Shown: piece by piece, positions 4,198 to 5,518 of the stretch
How positions within the stretch are numbered: position 1 is the first letter of the stretch
How the letters are laid out: the number at the start of each line of letters is the position of its first letter
Origin: an uncultured Candidatus Melainabacteria bacterium
GTDB lineage: Bacteria > Cyanobacteriota > Vampirovibrionia > Gastranaerophilales > Gastranaerophilaceae
Direction of reading: 5' to 3'
Assembly (NCBI GenBank): GCA_934675695.1
Contig: CAKURN010000111.1
Location: forward strand, 1 to 5,518
DNA: 5,518 bases
Notes under the pieces: model-generated
What the model saw: only the letters and a program-made list of their open reading frames with translations
Databases searched by the model: none
Told to the model about the DNA's origin: nothing
Program-made: the position numbers and the translations under genes

Positions 4198-5382
4198 TTG
4201 AAAAAGAAAAAAAGAGTAATAGCTCTCGTTGATTGTAACAATTTTTTTGTTTCTTGTGAAAGACTCCTAAAGCCGGAACTTTTAGGAAAACCTGTTTGTG
4301 TTTTGTCAAACAATGACAGCTGCGTTGTTTCTCGTTCTAACGAAGCTAAAAAACTCGGGCTTCAGATGGGTGCACCGTATTTTATCGCAAAAAATCAATT
4401 CAAAAAAGTTACTTTTCTGTCAGGAAATTTGCCTTTTTATTGTGAAATTTCAAAACGTGTAATGAACAAATTGTATGATTATACTCCAGACGTCGAAATT
4501 TATTCAATAGACGAGGCGTTTTTGGATTTGACGGGTGTAGATAAGGTTTTCAAATGTTCTTATGAAGAAATAATCAAAAAAATAGTTTCTGATGTAAAAA
4601 ACGAAATCGGGATAGATGTTTCTGTCGGGCTTTCTTATTCAAAGGTTTTGGCAAAATTGGCAAACGACAAATCAAAAACCATTCAAAAAACCCTTCCTGA
4701 TTATAAAACATACAAAATCGGCTACAGAAAAATTGAAGAAGAATTGAAATCGACTCTCATTTCTGACGTGTGGGGAGTCGGAAGAAATATAAATTCTCTT
4801 TTGAAAAGATATTTAATACAGACAGCTTGGGATTATGTAAATCAGAGTGATTTTTGGATAAAAAAGAATTTAGGAAAAACAGGACTGGATTTAAAACAAG
4901 AATTACTTGGAAATGTTGTCAATCCGGTAAATTCTCTCCATCAAGAGCCAAAATCAATTTCTAGAAGTGAAAGCTTTAAAGAATTTCAAACAAACAAAAA
5001 CTACATACAAGAACAGCTAAATTCGCATATTCATAAAGTCTGTAAAAAACTAAGAGGCGAAAATCTTTTAGCATCTTGTGTTTCTGTGATGCTTAGAACA
5101 AAAGATTTTCAGGTTTTTTCTATAAAAATGAACTTGGAAAACCCTCTAGATGTCGAATTTGAATTTATCAACAAATCTATTGAAATTTTAAACAAACTTT
5201 TTCAAGAAGGGGTTGTTTACCGTTCTGTCGGTTTTTCTGTTACAAAACTAAGCCCGAAAACCGCCCAACAAATATCTATTTTTGATGGTGAAAAAATACT
5301 AAAACAACAAAAACTTTCTTCTTGTTGGGACAAATTGGAAGAAAAATTTGGAAAAAATGTAGTAAAAGTTGGAATAAAATAA
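4198..5382 (+). CDS. umuC: Y-family error-prone DNA polymerase V catalytic subunit (UmuC-like)
   Basis: Translesion polymerase that copies damaged DNA during the SOS response. With TTG 4198 as start it has 394 residues; TTG 4192 would add two. Palm-domain metal ligands are Asp12 (LVDCNNFF) and Asp105-Glu106 (YSIDEAFLDL). VSVGLSYSKVLAKLAND (141-157) is the conserved family helix, DVWGVG (190-195) begins the thumb helix-hairpin-helix, and ISRSESF (254-260) opens the little-finger domain. QISIF (358-362) matches the sliding-clamp-binding motif. The steric-gate position after the first Phe is Phe17, where E. coli UmuC has Tyr11; both are bulky. The protein stops soon after CWDKLEEKFGK, lacking the last roughly 30 residues of E. 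coli UmuC (422 residues; the tail with SPxYTT). UmuC rather than DinB is supported by the SNNDSCVVSRSNEAKKLG segment and the upstream UmuD-like gene. It is co-transcribed with that gene, two bases apart. Confidence 0.94.
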   Translation: MKKKKRVIALVDCNNFFVSCERLLKPELLGKPVCVLSNNDSCVVSRSNEAKKLGLQMGAPYFIAKNQFKKVTFLSGNLPFYCEISKRVMNKLYDYTPDVEIYSIDEAFLDLTGVDKVFKCSYEEIIKKIVSDVKNEIGIDVSVGLSYSKVLAKLANDKSKTIQKTLPDYKTYKIGYRKIEEELKSTLISDVWGVGRNINSLLKRYLIQTAWDYVNQSDFWIKKNLGKTGLDLKQELLGNVVNPVNSLHQEPKSISRSESFKEFQTNKNYIQEQLNSHIHKVCKKLRGENLLASCVSVMLRTKDFQVFSIKMNLENPLDVEFEFINKSIEILNKLFQEGVVYRSVGFSVTKLSPKTAQQISIFDGEKILKQQKLSSCWDKLEEKFGKNVVKVGIK

Positions 5383-5397
5383 AAGTGAAATTTTTAG

Positions 5398-5431
5398 ATT
5401 TTTTGTTTAAAAAATAAAATTTTCTAGAAAA
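5398..5431 (+). terminator. Possible weak terminator or A/T palindromes after umuC
   Basis: ATTTTTT (5398-5404) pairs with AAAAAAT (5409-5415) around a four-base loop, and TTTTCTAGAAAA (5420-5431) is a perfect palindrome. Both are almost pure A/T and no long T-run follows, so termination here is only a positional guess. The rest of the tail to 5518 shows ACTATAGT (5452-5459), another eight-base palindrome, and no gene. Confidence 0.25.
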
Positions 5432-5518
5432 ATGAAATCCCTTAAAAACCCACTATAGTCTGCTTTTTCACATATAGAAACTCCAAAAACTTGCAAAATA
5501 TAGTTTTTTGTGCTATAC

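Noticed and set aside
4103..4309. Minus-strand 68-codon open frame
   Set aside because: Antisense shadow across the lexA-like/umuC junction, where both plus-strand proteins show clear family motifs.

Overview
The window is strongly AT-rich bacterial chromosomal DNA with standard-code genes and tight packing. I see no tRNA, rRNA, CRISPR array, transposase or insertion-sequence end. The organism cannot be fixed from sequence alone. A LexA-like operator with a GTAC-N4-GTAC core, which is the cyanobacterial rather than the Bacillus or E. coli pattern, combined with the low GC, makes a gut-type 'Melainabacteria' (Vampirovibrionia/Gastranaerophilales) a reasonable guess. Other AT-rich anaerobes or Campylobacterota remain possible.

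Layout: (1) 1-859, minus strand: 5' part of pabB (aminodeoxychorismate synthase component I, folate branch), running off the left edge. (2) 860-903: short divergent promoter region. (3) 904-2005, plus strand: two overlapping half-size chromate-ion-transporter (CHR) genes, the usual paired short-chain arrangement, followed by an AU-rich intrinsic terminator at about 2016-2056. (4) 2057-2491: a gene-free stretch unusually rich in inverted repeats. It holds two interleaved repeats, two AAAGGAGTT motifs with a doubtful micro-ORF, and a bulged dyad lying over the -35 region of a promoter with a perfect TATAAT. (5) 2492-3577: a 361-residue tandem cytidine-deaminase-fold protein with one intact zinc site and one degenerate copy. 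(6) 3579-5382: an SOS mutagenesis operon. A textbook promoter is overlaid by a 20-bp palindromic operator. It drives a LexA/UmuD-like self-cleaving repressor that keeps its DNA-binding domain, and a Y-family polymerase (UmuC) follows directly. (7) 5383-5518: AT-rich non-coding DNA with short palindromes.

How the genes may work together: the LexA-like protein most likely represses its own promoter. After DNA damage, RecA-stimulated cleavage at Ala80-Gly81 would both derepress the operon and yield the UmuD'-like partner of the polymerase. Repressor, processed accessory subunit and translesion polymerase would thus form one self-regulated two-gene cassette. The deaminase gene ends one base before the -35 box of this operon with no terminator visible between, so read-through is possible. 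Whether deaminase and polymerase cooperate is speculation, but it is the most interesting hypothesis the window offers. The pabB and CHR genes look like unrelated housekeeping or transport neighbours.
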